A stretch of DNA of 64,000 nt, taken from contig NZ_NDYF01000016.1 in NCBI RefSeq assembly GCF_002243175.1, positions 124,001 through 188,000 of the forward strand, in the 5' to 3' direction. Position 1 is the first letter of the stretch. Each line of letters begins with the position of its first letter. Made by a program: the position numbers and the translations under genes. This DNA is from Finegoldia magna_J. Lineage in GTDB: Bacteria; Bacillota; Clostridia; Tissierellales; Peptoniphilaceae. The notes beneath the pieces were generated by a model, which worked only from the letters and a program-made list of their open reading frames with translations, had not been told where the DNA came from and did no database searches. This document shows, piece after piece, positions 1 through 8,548 of this stretch.

Positions 1-1
1 T

Positions 2-211
2 TATATAGACACAATAGGCTTCAAAAATCACAGAGCAACCATGCTATCAGCATTTAGCTTCTTCGCAGACGTGTTCGAAGTAGTCTTCCTGTTGGCAAAC
101 TCGTATATTTCATCGTTCAATTACAAATACATCTTCGTGTTTATAGCTGCATCACTCTTGTTGAGTGCAATTATGCTTAGAAATGATAATACCGTAACCT
201 CTGTATCATGA
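2..211 (+). CDS. MFS-type transporter, C-terminal fragment
   Basis: The first 69 codons of the window are an open frame entering from the left edge and ending at TGA 209-211. The peptide has two hydrophobic stretches, with FFADVFEVVFLLANSY followed by YKYIFVFIAASLLLSAIML, and a short polar tail. This fits the last two membrane helices of a major facilitator superfamily permease. The substrate cannot be read from this fragment. A rho-independent terminator follows 36 bases later. The family call rests on helix layout and flavour, not on a diagnostic motif. Confidence 0.55.
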   Translation, partial: YIDTIGFKNHRATMLSAFSFFADVFEVVFLLANSYISSFNYKYIFVFIAASLLLSAIMLRNDNTVTSVS

Positions 212-247
212 TTTGTAAGCTTAGGTGTGTATGATGTAAATTATAAT

Positions 248-277
248 AATCCCTTGTCAGATGGCAAGGGATTTTTG
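248..277 (+). terminator. Rho-independent terminator after the MFS gene
   Basis: A 9-bp perfect stem (AATCCCTTG with CAAGGGATT, 248-256 and 265-273) is followed by a T run on the plus strand. It lies between the plus-strand MFS gene and the convergent M50-like genes. On the minus strand it is followed by an AT-rich stretch, so it may work weakly in both directions. Confidence 0.85.
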
Positions 278-292
278 GTGTGTTTAATAGTA

Positions 293-790
293 TTAGATTT
301 TCGTTGTTTTTTTCATTCCTTTTATTGCATTTAGGCATTGAAGTCCGTCAGATTGTTTTGCTCTAACACCTTCGTATTCTTTTGGTAATAAGCTAAAAAA
401 AGCCTTCCAGAGATTAACATAAAATGTAATAAATACTATATTTCGGTAAAAACTACCTATATCAGCGGAATGGTTGATATCATAGATAAAAGGAATCATA
501 CATACAAACAAAATGATGTTGACAAGTGGCCCCGCTAAAAAGACAATAAAATTTCTCTTAAAATACCATTCTTCATAATCATCATCAAAGTAACATACTC
601 CGTCAGCTAGTGATAAACATATTTTAATTCTTTTGGATTTGAATATCTCCTTGCCTCTTCCTGTTTCGATTCTCCATTTTTTTGATTTGTATACTACTCT
701 ATAAGCAACAGCATGTCCTATCTCATGCAGAATTTGTGAGACTTGATAAACAAAATAAAATATTACGATTTTCATTAATAAGTTAAGCAT
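293..790 (-). CDS. M50-like (site-2 protease-like) membrane metalloprotease homologue
   Basis: A 165-residue protein with an N-terminal membrane helix carrying HEIGH (H22-E23-xx-H26), the zinc-binding HExxH motif of M50 proteases. GPLVN in a second helix (about 85-100) and a late SDG (about 147) match the family's GGP and DG motifs. Such enzymes cut substrates inside the membrane, but this one is short and has no PDZ domain, so its substrate is unknown. It starts at an ATG behind GAGG and is the second of two tandem relatives on the minus strand, 35 bp after the gene at 826-1299. The pair probably forms one operon. The family call is good and activity is inferred. Confidence 0.6.
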   Translation of the reverse strand: MLNLLMKIVIFYFVYQVSQILHEIGHAVAYRVVYKSKKWRIETGRGKEIFKSKRIKICLSLADGVCYFDDDYEEWYFKRNFIVFLAGPLVNIILFVCMIPFIYDINHSADIGSFYRNIVFITFYVNLWKAFFSLLPKEYEGVRAKQSDGLQCLNAIKGMKKTTKI

Positions 791-825
791 TATAACCTCG
801 ATTATGTAAATTATACAATTATAAA

Positions 826-1299
826 TTAGTTCTTAATTATTTCAATTATTCTTCTACCGTCGCTAGGAACATCTCTTTTATAATAAATTGGCAATAAAGT
901 CCAGAAAAGTTGTGCCATATTAAATCGCAACAAAAACTTTATTGATTCTTGAAAAAGATGTGAATATCCAGCTATCATTTTCCCTTCATTTATTAATAAT
1001 GGAATTGTAACAATCAGTACTACTAAATTAAATAATGGTCCACCTAATGGAATCATTATTTTTTGTAATTTGCTCTTGCTATTATAATATTCCCAATCTA
1101 ACTGTGGGAGTATTTTTCCAACAACAATTATAGGTCTTATAATTAACCTTTTAGTTTCAAATAAAACCTTACCAATTCCCATATCTATTTCCCAATCTTT
1201 ACATTTAAAGAAGATAATACACATTAAAATATGTCCCATTTCATGGCAGAATACAAGAGTAATTATTATCAAGTATTTAATTATTAGTTCTAAAATCAT
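826..1299 (-). CDS. M50-like membrane metalloprotease homologue, upstream paralog
   Basis: A 157-residue protein with the same plan as the gene at 293-790: HEMGH at residues 19-23 in the first helix, GGPLFN around residue 90, and a C-terminal LLPIYYKRDVPSDGRR that matches the NxxPxxDG pattern of site-2 proteases. The start ATG sits 6 bases behind an AGGAGG site. Sequence identity to the neighbour is limited, so this is an old duplication or two related acquisitions. The small size and pairing recall M50 homologues found in peptide (bacteriocin) clusters, but no precursor gene is visible. I would not assign a biological role. Confidence 0.6.
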   Translation of the reverse strand: MILELIIKYLIIITLVFCHEMGHILMCIIFFKCKDWEIDMGIGKVLFETKRLIIRPIIVVGKILPQLDWEYYNSKSKLQKIMIPLGGPLFNLVVLIVTIPLLINEGKMIAGYSHLFQESIKFLLRFNMAQLFWTLLPIYYKRDVPSDGRRIIEIIKN

Positions 1300-1429
1300 T
1301 ATATCCTCCTAAATCTATGATTACGATTTCATTCTAACCCTTCCCACTATTTTTTGTCAAGTATTTTGTGAAAAATTATGCATTTAGGGAGTAGATGGCG
1401 CATGGTGTCTTTTCCTTATCAGTGAAACA

Positions 1430-1708
1430 ATCAGATTACTGCTTTTGCTAAAAAAAAAATTAGCACTCAAATAAAAGATCGTAACTAAGCGAGTCATCTG
1501 GAGAAAATTGTGTCAAATTCAATCGAAGAAATTCGTTAAAAAATCTCATTGTCTGAGTGCGTAGCACGAGTTTGAGATTTTAGAATTTCGAGATTAGAAT
1601 TTGCCAATTTACGTAAGCTAGACGATGCGTGTTACGGCTTTTATTCCGTATTTTTGTGCAACGACTTATTTTCGTAAGCCAAATATTCGTGCAAAACAGT
1701 TTTCTGAT
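1430..1708 (+). repeat. Intergenic hairpin element, copy 1 (long variant)
   Basis: The ends are ATCAG...CTGAT. The internal hairpin has outer arms GAAATTC (1528-1534) and GAATTTC (1583-1589), and inner arms AAATCTCA and TGAGATTT around a GTGCGTAGCAC loop hairpin. It belongs to the family also seen at 11519, 16856, 23247, 26561, 26770, 51732 and 51957. This copy is about 100 bp longer than the usual 180 bp because of extra sequence on both sides of the hairpin. The gene-free stretch 1300-1763 holds only this element and the terminator at 1731. Nothing was recognised in 1300-1429. Confidence 0.8.
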
Positions 1709-1730
1709 TTTTCTTGAGCCGCCACAAAAA

Positions 1731-1753
1731 ATAGACCCTATAAAAGGGTCTAT
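1731..1753 (-). terminator. Terminator of the P-loop protein gene
   Basis: A 9-bp perfect stem (ATAGACCCT with AGGGTCTAT) and a 5-base loop are followed by a T run when read on the minus strand, just past the stop at 1764. Confidence 0.88.
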
Positions 1754-1763
1754 CGTGAGTGTA

Positions 1764-2186
1764 TTATTCGTGCAATTCCACTGTGTCTTCGTGGTATTTT
1801 GCTGGTAAGCTTGATTTTTCTTTGTTCATTCCAATGAAGAAATTAACGTTGGCTTCTTTTGATAAAACTTCCAAGTTTTCTAGGAATTCTTCTAATTGTT
1901 GTTCTGTCATTTCAACGATTGAGTAAATTCCGTCTACGTAAATTGTTTCGATATCGAAATCTCTTGACATTATTCCTGCCAAAAATCCATACAAACTTTC
2001 TGGACTTGAGATGTGGAATGTCGATGCATCTATAAGTCTTACTGAGTGATCAAGCGAGAAGATGTGCTTGTCATCAGAGTCTATAAATATTATGTTACCG
2101 TTTTTGTTTTTCTTTTCGTCGTTGGCCTTGTCGATCAACCATTTTGTTTTTCCGCTGCCTTTAGGACCTACTACAAATTTAACCAT
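1764..2186 (-). CDS. Small P-loop ATP-binding protein of unknown function
   Basis: A 140-residue protein starting MVKFVVGPKGSGKTKW: the Walker A motif GPKGSGKT lies at residues 6-13. A later hydrophobic strand ending in acid (IETIYVDGIYSIVE) could be Walker B. The size and the near-N-terminal P-loop suggest a thymidine-kinase- or DnaC-like NTPase fold, with no specific function assignable. I chose the ATG at 2186 because an AAAGGA site lies 7 bases upstream; an upstream in-frame ATG overlaps that site. It lies 44 bp downstream of the radical SAM gene and has its own terminator. Confidence 0.7.
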   Translation of the reverse strand: MVKFVVGPKGSGKTKWLIDKANDEKKNKNGNIIFIDSDDKHIFSLDHSVRLIDASTFHISSPESLYGFLAGIMSRDFDIETIYVDGIYSIVEMTEQQLEEFLENLEVLSKEANVNFFIGMNKEKSSLPAKYHEDTVELHE

Positions 2187-2230
2187 TATTATCATCCTTT
2201 CTTAAACCATTTTAAAAAGTTTAATTTACT

Positions 2231-3166
2231 TTATATTATTATACCCATTCTTTTATCAAAATTATCACCTTGGAAAATATTTTCTCGTTCCATTTTTTCG
2301 ATTATCATATCTTGAATCTTCCAGTGACTTGTATTCCAGTTGCAAAACACGGAATCCTCTTCGGGCATTCTGCCGACTAGGCGTTGAATCAGGATATCCT
2401 TATCCAAATATTTCAAAAATTCACAAACTTCATTTACGTAATCGTCCAGTGATTTGAGCTGTACTTTTCCTTCTTCATACCACTTCGCAAGTATCGTGTG
2501 TTTTGGAATGTATAGGGAATGGATTTTGCATTCGTCGATTTTGAGTACCGATAATAGCTTCGCCGTTTCTCTGACATCGTCCATGTCATCCCATGGAAGT
2601 GCCAATATTACGTGTGTGCAAATTCTAAATCCGTATTCTTTTATCATCAAACAAGCACGAACGAAATCCGCGACTGTGTGTTGTCTGTTGATTATCTTCA
2701 ATGTTCTGTTGTTCGATGTTTGAAGTCCAAGTTCTATGATGATGTCGACGTGTTTTTCGTCTTGAAGTTGTTTCAATATTTCCAAATGTTCACGTGCTAT
2801 GCAATCCGGTCTTGTGGATACGCTGACTGCAACGACATTTTCCACTACTGCTTCGTTGACGTATTGCCTGAACAATTCAAGCGGCATGTATGTGTTGGAA
2901 TAATTTTGAAAATACGATATGAATTTGTGGGCGTTGTATTTGTTTTCGATGGTTTGTTTGTCCTTTTCCAATTGTTCACGAATTGAAAGGTGTTTTTCCT
3001 TGTTTTCGAAGCTTCCACCTTCTTCGTGACAATATATGCAACCACCACGCCCCAACCTTCCGTCTCTGTTGGGACAAGTCAAATCCAGTTTTATGGGAAG
3101 TTTGTAGACTTTTTCTCCGTAATGTTCTTTTAGATATTTGCTGTAAATGTTATATCTATCAGTCAT
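2231..3166 (-). CDS. Radical SAM protein, YtqA/YhcC (TIGR01212) family
   Basis: A 311-residue protein. The N-terminus reads TCPNRDGRLGRGGCIYC, giving the CxxxxxxxxxCxxC cluster pattern typical of the YhcC/YtqA (TIGR01212) radical SAM family instead of the common CxxxCxxC. A GLQT stretch follows around residue 146. The family is Elp3-like and widespread; its substrate is not settled. The start overlaps the end of the bcp gene by 8 bp, which argues for translational coupling in the 4741-2231 operon. The family call is firm; the reaction is unknown. Confidence 0.85.
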   Translation of the reverse strand: MTDRYNIYSKYLKEHYGEKVYKLPIKLDLTCPNRDGRLGRGGCIYCHEEGGSFENKEKHLSIREQLEKDKQTIENKYNAHKFISYFQNYSNTYMPLELFRQYVNEAVVENVVAVSVSTRPDCIAREHLEILKQLQDEKHVDIIIELGLQTSNNRTLKIINRQHTVADFVRACLMIKEYGFRICTHVILALPWDDMDDVRETAKLLSVLKIDECKIHSLYIPKHTILAKWYEEGKVQLKSLDDYVNEVCEFLKYLDKDILIQRLVGRMPEEDSVFCNWNTSHWKIQDMIIEKMERENIFQGDNFDKRMGIII

Positions 3167-3599
3167 TTAGGTTATCTCGTACGAAATCCAACACTTCTTG
3201 TGGATTTTCGTCTGGTTTTACTTTTCTGAATTCTTTGACCAAATTCATATCCTTGTCAAATACAAACGTGCTTCTTTCTGTTTTGGTAACTTCTTTGCCG
3301 AACATTTTGCCCTTGTACACGCAACCAAAATTGTTCAAGAATATTCTTTCTGGGTCGGATATCAATTCTTGTTTTAGCCCTTGTTTTTTTCTGAAATTTT
3401 CGTGTGTTTTTTCTGTGTCCTTGCTGATTCCTACAACTTCTGTGTTAAGCTTTTGAAATTCGTCGTAAACTTCAGAAAATCCGTCCGCTTCGATCGTGCA
3501 TCCACTTGTGTTGTCTTTTGGATAGATGTAGACTACCAAGTTTTTGCCTTTGTATTTGTCATAATATTCTTCATTCAAAAATTCTTTTAAATTATTCAT
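3159..3599 (-). CDS. bcp: Bcp/PrxQ-type peroxiredoxin (thiol peroxidase)
   Basis: A 146-residue protein that reduces hydroperoxides with a catalytic cysteine. YPKDNTSGCTIEADGF around residues 26-41 is the PrxQ active site (usually YPKDxTPGCTxEA), with Thr replaced at the SGC step and the peroxidatic Cys kept. The resolving Cys usually five residues later is absent (ADGF), so this is a 1-Cys form or uses a Cys elsewhere, such as that in NNFGCVYKG. It also lacks the usual first 10-15 residues (VGDKAPDF) and starts MNNLKEFLNEEY. It overlaps the HAD phosphatase gene upstream and the radical SAM gene downstream by 8 bp each. Confidence 0.85.
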   Translation of the reverse strand: MNNLKEFLNEEYYDKYKGKNLVVYIYPKDNTSGCTIEADGFSEVYDEFQKLNTEVVGISKDTEKTHENFRKKQGLKQELISDPERIFLNNFGCVYKGKMFGKEVTKTERSTFVFDKDMNLVKEFRKVKPDENPQEVLDFVRDNLND

Positions 3600-4428
3600 A
3601 ATCCCTCAACTCAAATAGTTCTTCTAAAAATTTTGCCAGTCCGTCTTCTTCGTTCGTGTATTGTGTTATGATGTCTGCATTTTGTTTCAAAATATCGTCG
3701 GAGTTTTTCATAGCAACTCCAAGCCCACTGTTAACAACCATTTCCAAATCGTTGTGCGCATCGCCAATTGCAACCACTTCGTCACTTTTTATTCCAAAAT
3801 GTTCAAGCACATGAATTGCCCTTTTGTATTTGTCCGTGTTAACGTTTTGCACTTCAAGCATTCTGATGTTTTTGGAAAAATATTTCGTGTGAATGTGATA
3901 TGTCACATTTGGGTTGTCCTTGATGTGATCAACAATATCGTAAATACGGTCTTTTCTCGCAATCATAATCATGCTCACGCAGTCATCTATCGGCAAATTC
4001 CTCTCAGACACTGTCATTATCTCACCGACATCTCCCACGCTATCCACAAAAAGCTTCTTGTCATCTTCATCTTGGATGAGAAGTGCGCATTTGTTTTCCA
4101 CAAAAAAATACGGTCTTATCCCATACTCTTTTGATAGAGCGCTAAGCTCATCCACCACATTAGATTCCAACTTCAAATCCTCATCCGTTGCAATACTGGA
4201 GCTACTATGAATAATAGCTCCATTATTTGCAAGGATTATTTTGTCAAAATCTAATTTTTCGGTTAATTGCTTAGCTCTGGATAGACCTCTTCCTGTTGCA
4301 ATAATAATCTTTATGCCGTTGTCATAAAGTTTTTGTAAAATTTGATTACTGAAATCAGTAATTTTTTTATCATCTGTCAGAAGAGTTCCGTCCAGATCAA
4401 TCATAACAGCCTTGAAATTATTCTTCAT
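3592..4428 (-). CDS. Cof-type HAD-IIB hydrolase (sugar-phosphate phosphatase family)
   Basis: About 278 residues. Motif I is DLDGTLL near the N-terminus with the nucleophile Asp and acid Asp, motif II is IIATGR, and motif IV is AIGDAHNDLEM. The order and the cap domain between motifs II and III match Cof/YidA phosphatases, which act on various sugar phosphates or cofactors. The exact substrate cannot be read. I prefer the ATG at 4428 because GGAG lies just upstream; an upstream in-frame TTG (4440) is also possible. It overlaps the DUF1292 gene by about 11 bp and bcp by 8 bp, so the genes are coupled. Confidence 0.85.
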   Translation of the reverse strand: MKNNFKAVMIDLDGTLLTDDKKITDFSNQILQKLYDNGIKIIIATGRGLSRAKQLTEKLDFDKIILANNGAIIHSSSSIATDEDLKLESNVVDELSALSKEYGIRPYFFVENKCALLIQDEDDKKLFVDSVGDVGEIMTVSERNLPIDDCVSMIMIARKDRIYDIVDHIKDNPNVTYHIHTKYFSKNIRMLEVQNVNTDKYKRAIHVLEHFGIKSDEVVAIGDAHNDLEMVVNSGLGVAMKNSDDILKQNADIITQYTNEEDGLAKFLEELFELRDYE

Positions 4429-4741
4429 CTTCTCCGTCAAAATCTACGAAAAGAGATTCGAATGTTTCTTTTGCTTTTTCGTATTCAGCATCGTCTTCGA
4501 TAACATCCAAGTTAGCTTCTTCTTCGTTGATTTCTTCGTATTTGTAAATCATAATTTCGTTGTCTTCTTCAGATACAAGTGCGATATAATCACTGTCGTA
4601 ACCTTCAACTTCGAATACTCCAAGGATTCCGCATTCGATTTCGCCACCATCTTCTAATGTTAGTACGATTGTATCTAACTCTTCTTCATCATACATTTCT
4701 TCGTTTAATTCTTCGTTTTCTAAATTTCTTTCGTCACTCAT
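4418..4741 (-). CDS. DUF1292 (YrzB-like) small acidic protein
   Basis: A 107-residue, very acidic protein. The central LTLEDGGEIECGILGVFEVE and YIALVSEEDNEIMIYKYEE match the compact beta domain of DUF1292, usually found in Firmicutes as a small gene near alaS, ruvX or fur-type genes. Both ends are rich in Glu and Asp and are probably disordered. No biochemical function is established for the family. It lies 14 bp after pepD and overlaps the HAD gene. Confidence 0.8.
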   Translation of the reverse strand: MSDERNLENEELNEEMYDEEELDTIVLTLEDGGEIECGILGVFEVEGYDSDYIALVSEEDNEIMIYKYEEINEEEANLDVIEDDAEYEKAKETFESLFVDFDGEDEE

Positions 4742-4755
4742 TTTTATCCTCCATT

Positions 4756-6147
4756 TTATAATGATTCTAATAATTTCTTCAAGAATTCGTACACTCTATC
4801 TGTGGATTTTAAATCCAAAGTTTCTTTTGGTGTGTGAACTCCCGTCATATCAGGGCCGATGGAAATCATGTCCATGTCCGGATATTTCTTTGAAAATACT
4901 GCACATTCAAGTCCTGCGTGAATAACATTCACTTGCATGTCTTTTCCTGTGACTTCCTTGTAAACTTTCAAACATTTGTCTCTTAGTTCGCTATCTTCGC
5001 GGTATTCCCAAGGTTCGTAGAACCCTTCAGATTTAACTATTCCACTGTTTGATTTTGTTGTATTTGTAATCAAATCTTCAACTTCTTTTATCTTATCCAA
5101 AACTGAAGATCTGATTGATACCATAAACACGAATTTGTCATCTTCTGTTGTTGCAATTGATTGGTTAAGCGATGTTTCTACCAAATCATCGTTTCCTTTT
5201 ACCATATCCAAAACTCCGTTTGGAATTGTCGTTAGGAAATTCAAGATACGTTCAGTAGATTGTGCATCCATTGGAGTCTTTCCATCTACTTGTTCAAACT
5301 TAAATTCCATTTTTTCTTCGACTTGTTTGAAACCATCGATGTTGATTTCGTCGTCTTTGATTTCGTCTTCACTTGCAATGATAAGCTCACAATTTCTTGG
5401 TATTGCGTTGTGTTTTGTTCCACCATTTAATGAAACGATCCTCAAATTGTGACGTGTCGACAATTCTTTTAGGATTTTAACTGTGGATTCTATGGCGTTT
5501 AGGTGATTTTTGTTGATATCTTGACCACTGTGACCACCTCTGAAACCATTGATTGCAATTCTGTAGAAATATTTTCCAAAATCTTCGCGTTTGATTGCGA
5601 ATTCAGAATTCAAAGTGTTTCCACCAGCACAACCACAAGTCATGATTCCTTCTTCTTCGCTGTCGACGTTGATAAGGTATTTGCCTTTTAAGAAGTCTTC
5701 GCTTACGGCATTCGCACCGATAAGTCCCACTTCTTCGTTCGTCGTAACCATCAATTCCAAATCAGGATGTGACAAGTTTTCATCTTCCAAAATAGCAATT
5801 CCCATCGCAACTGCTATTCCGTTGTCGGCTCCAAGTGTTGTCTTGTTGGCAGTTAATTTGCCATCCTTTTCGATGAACTCGATCGGATCTTTTGTAAAAT
5901 CGTGATCGCTGTCATCTTCTTTTTCGCAAACCATGTCCATGTGACCTTGCAAAATAACTCCTGGATGACCTTTTTTATCTTCTGTTGCAGATTTTCTGAT
6001 TACGATGTTTAATTCATCATCAACATCGTATTCAAGCCCCAATTGTTTCGCTTTATTTACTAAGTATTCGTTAATTCTTTTTTGGTCAAATGAACAACGA
6101 GGAACATTCGACAATTCTCTAAAATTTTCTAATACTACATTTTTCAT
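4756..6147 (-). CDS. pepD: Aminoacyl-histidine dipeptidase (M20C family)
   Basis: About 463 residues. This cytosolic zinc dipeptidase cleaves Xaa-His and other dipeptides. Metal-binding motifs are visible: GHMDMV (about 78-83), GADNGIA (about 110) and NEEVGLIGA (about 140), with a C-terminal HAGLECAVFSKKYP. These are diagnostic for PepD. The start is ATG at 6147, six bases after GAGGTG; an upstream in-frame start at 6162 lacks a site. A peptide-fermenting lifestyle would use such an enzyme heavily. It lies 64 bp after the HipA-like gene and ahead of the DUF1292 gene. Confidence 0.92.
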   Translation of the reverse strand: MKNVVLENFRELSNVPRCSFDQKRINEYLVNKAKQLGLEYDVDDELNIVIRKSATEDKKGHPGVILQGHMDMVCEKEDDSDHDFTKDPIEFIEKDGKLTANKTTLGADNGIAVAMGIAILEDENLSHPDLELMVTTNEEVGLIGANAVSEDFLKGKYLINVDSEEEGIMTCGCAGGNTLNSEFAIKREDFGKYFYRIAINGFRGGHSGQDINKNHLNAIESTVKILKELSTRHNLRIVSLNGGTKHNAIPRNCELIIASEDEIKDDEINIDGFKQVEEKMEFKFEQVDGKTPMDAQSTERILNFLTTIPNGVLDMVKGNDDLVETSLNQSIATTEDDKFVFMVSIRSSVLDKIKEVEDLITNTTKSNSGIVKSEGFYEPWEYREDSELRDKCLKVYKEVTGKDMQVNVIHAGLECAVFSKKYPDMDMISIGPDMTGVHTPKETLDLKSTDRVYEFLKKLLESL

Positions 6148-6211
6148 TGAATTACACCTCAAGATTTATATACCCATTATGAAATTAAAAACCACAAATT
6201 TTATGCATTAA

Positions 6212-7330
6212 TTATAAAGAATTTGCTACTCTGTCCGCGATTATTTTTTTCCTATCAGGTGCAAATTCTTCGAGATAATCACTTTCTGAAAGTACGTCTA
6301 CGATTATTTTATGAATTTTATTCGCATCAATTTTTTTGTCGATTTTTCCTTCGATTAGTTCAAACTGCTTTTGTCTATCAGTGTAGAATGGCTTTACATC
6401 TGGATTGCAAAATTTTATCGCAGTGTCAAGTGTGTTGTAGAACAGGCTTGTTCCAGAATCATAGATAGGTGCCATGTTTTTGATTTCAAGCGTTTCAACA
6501 TCCCTAATGAAGCCAAAATTATTGAAATGTCTGTCCTCGTTGAAAATTATATAATCTAGAAGAAGCATATCATCGATTTTGGTTTTTGCATCAGATATCC
6601 CAAGTTTTTGCAATTCTTCTACCACGAAATCATACATCGATATGTGGTTAGGTTTTTGAGTGTTTTGGACGATCGCATTAACTGGAATGAGTTCAGTGTT
6701 TTCGTCAACGAAATTCTCACACACTGAACAATATTTATCTCCAATATTTTTTATTTCGTATTTTATATGATTGATTCCTAGAATTTGTGAAATTTCGTAT
6801 GCGATTTTTTCGTTAAAAGCTTCTTGGTAATATGGCTTGGATGAGCCTTTGACAAGAATTCTTTTGTCATCATCTATAATCCACGCTTTTTTAAGCCAAC
6901 CATCTGATGTGTTGTTCGGAGTTTTCAAAGAAAATGAGCTGTCGGATTTGCCAAACATAAACAGTCCCATATCTTGTGAAAAATCATTTTGGAAAAAGTT
7001 GATATCTTTCCACTCTACGCTGTCGTTTTTTGATTTTATCCAATATTGATCAGAAAGAGATAGTCCGTAATACGCCAAGCTAAGTTCGTAAAGAGATTTG
7101 CCTTGAAGGTTTTCTAGAAGAATGTCCTTGTCCTGTCTGGTGTCTGGAATTCTTCTTCCTTTTAGAAAATGCTCGAAGCTGTTTTTTTCGATTATATTTT
7201 TACTTCTGTTGTATTTCACTTGCAATGGCCTATATTCTGGATTTAATACTTCTATGATTTTGATAATTTTGCCGTGACGCATTTCAAATGAAAATACTGG
7301 CGTGTTTTTATTGAAAATAACATATTCCAT
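6212..7330 (-). CDS. HipA-like kinase domain protein, no HipB partner
   Basis: A 372-residue protein related to the HipA/CtkA Ser/Thr kinase fold. Visible kinase features are ILVKGSS (ATP-lysine strand, about residue 155), LLLDYIIFNEDRHFNNFGF (catalytic loop with DRHxxN, about 265) and MAPIYDSGTSLF (metal-binding Asp, about 287). The HipA N-terminal subdomain 1 is not recognisable; instead there are about 110 residues of unknown fold. No HTH antitoxin gene flanks it. It starts at an ATG behind AAGGAGG. It could be an orphan phage-defence or persistence kinase, or a regulator unrelated to toxin-antitoxin biology. Confidence 0.7.
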   Translation of the reverse strand: MEYVIFNKNTPVFSFEMRHGKIIKIIEVLNPEYRPLQVKYNRSKNIIEKNSFEHFLKGRRIPDTRQDKDILLENLQGKSLYELSLAYYGLSLSDQYWIKSKNDSVEWKDINFFQNDFSQDMGLFMFGKSDSSFSLKTPNNTSDGWLKKAWIIDDDKRILVKGSSKPYYQEAFNEKIAYEISQILGINHIKYEIKNIGDKYCSVCENFVDENTELIPVNAIVQNTQKPNHISMYDFVVEELQKLGISDAKTKIDDMLLLDYIIFNEDRHFNNFGFIRDVETLEIKNMAPIYDSGTSLFYNTLDTAIKFCNPDVKPFYTDRQKQFELIEGKIDKKIDANKIHKIIVDVLSESDYLEEFAPDRKKIIADRVANSL

Positions 7331-7370
7331 TCTATCCCTCCTTTTCTATATTGTACTATATTTGGGTTGT

Positions 7371-8466
7371 TTAATTGTGGCTCAAATACGCATTAATGAA
7401 TTTATCCAAATCACCATCCAACACGTCTTGCACTTGTGAGCTTTCGCAGTTTGTCCTGTGATCTTTTACTAATGTGTATGGTTGGAAGACGTAGGATCTG
7501 ATTTGTGAGCCCCACGCGATTTGGTTGTATTTGCCTTGGATGTCTTCGATTTTTTCTCGCTTTTCTTCTTCTTTTATCATTATAAGCTTGGCGATAAGCA
7601 TATCCATGGCGTATTTTCTGTTGGCGATTTGCGATCTTTCTGTTTGACATTGGACTGTGACTCCTGTTGGAATGTGTGTGATTCTAACTGCAGAGTCTGT
7701 CATGTTGACGTGTTGTCCACCGGCACCGGATGCTCTGTAAGTGTCCACTTTCAAATCTTTGTCGTCGATTTGGATGTTGTGGCTGTCTTTGATTTCTGGG
7801 AAGACGTCCACTGATGCAAATGATGTGTGGCGACGTTTTTGTTGATCAAATGGAGAAATCCTGACAAGTCTGTGGACTCCTTTTTCGCTTTTCAAAAACC
7901 CATACGCGTTAATTCCTTGTACGATTAACGATACGGATTTGATGCCGCCTTCTGTGTCTTGATTGTAGTCGGTGATTTTGTAGGAATATTTCTTGTCTGC
8001 AATCCACCTAGTGTACATTCTCAGTAACATTTCCGCCCAATCTTGCGCCTCAGTCCCACCTGCACCTGCGTGAATGGACAATATCGCATTATTTTTGTCG
8101 TATTCTCCCACCAAGAGAGTTTTGATTTTAAATTCGTCGACTTTTTCTTCCAAATTTTTGAGCGTTTTGGAGATCTCTTTTTCGTATTCTTCGGTGTTGT
8201 CTTCCTTGCTGATTTCGAGCATCATTCTTACTTCTTCGATTTTTTCTTCGATATCGTCGTAGTTTTCGACATCGTCTTTTACAGAATTTAATTCGTCGAA
8301 GATTTCTTGTGCTTTGTCGCTGTCATCCCAAAAGCCCGGTTTCAATGTTTCTTGTTGCAATTCATCTAATTTTTTTCTTAAATTATCTAAGTCAAAGAGA
8401 CTCCTTTATTTCTTTTAGATTTTGAGATAAACTTTCTATTTTTTCGTTAATTAAAAATACGTCCAT
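7371..8466 (-). CDS. prfB: Peptide chain release factor 2, with programmed +1 frameshift
   Basis: RF2 ends translation at UGA and UAA. The gene is split: codons from ATG 8466 run 24 residues (MDVFLINEK...KEIKESL) to an in-frame TGA at 8394-8392; after a +1 shift the frame continues DLDNLRKKL to 7371, about 364 residues in all. The GGQ motif (RASGAGGQHVN) and the SPF anticodon-like tripeptide (RISPFDQQ) are both present. The start ATG follows GGAGG. It lies downstream of secA in the same direction, with secA's terminator between them. Confidence 0.96.
8389..8404 (-). promoter_or_regulatory. prfB autoregulatory frameshift site
   Basis: On the minus strand the sequence AGGAG-TCT-CTT-TGA-C places a Shine-Dalgarno-like AGGAG three bases before the slippery CTT and the in-frame UGA. 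This is the classic RF2 autoregulation element: low RF2 gives a pause at UGA and a +1 slip to GAC. Confidence 0.95.
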
Positions 8467-8499
8467 TTTTATCCTCCAATTGCATATATTTTTTGAACA

Positions 8500-8522
8500 A
8501 AAAAGGAGGATTTCTCCTCCTT
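8500..8522 (-). terminator. Terminator of secA
   Basis: Read on the minus strand, AAGGAGGA, a GAAA tetraloop and TCCTCCTT are followed by a T run, 27 bases after the secA stop. Confidence 0.92.
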
Positions 8523-8548
8523 GATGTGTTTGTATTTGTTTTTATTTA

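Noticed and set aside
1300..1763. Intergenic element as a transposase remnant or IS
   Set aside because: No transposase-like frame or constant terminal repeat in any copy, so no insertion sequence is called; only a non-coding repeat.
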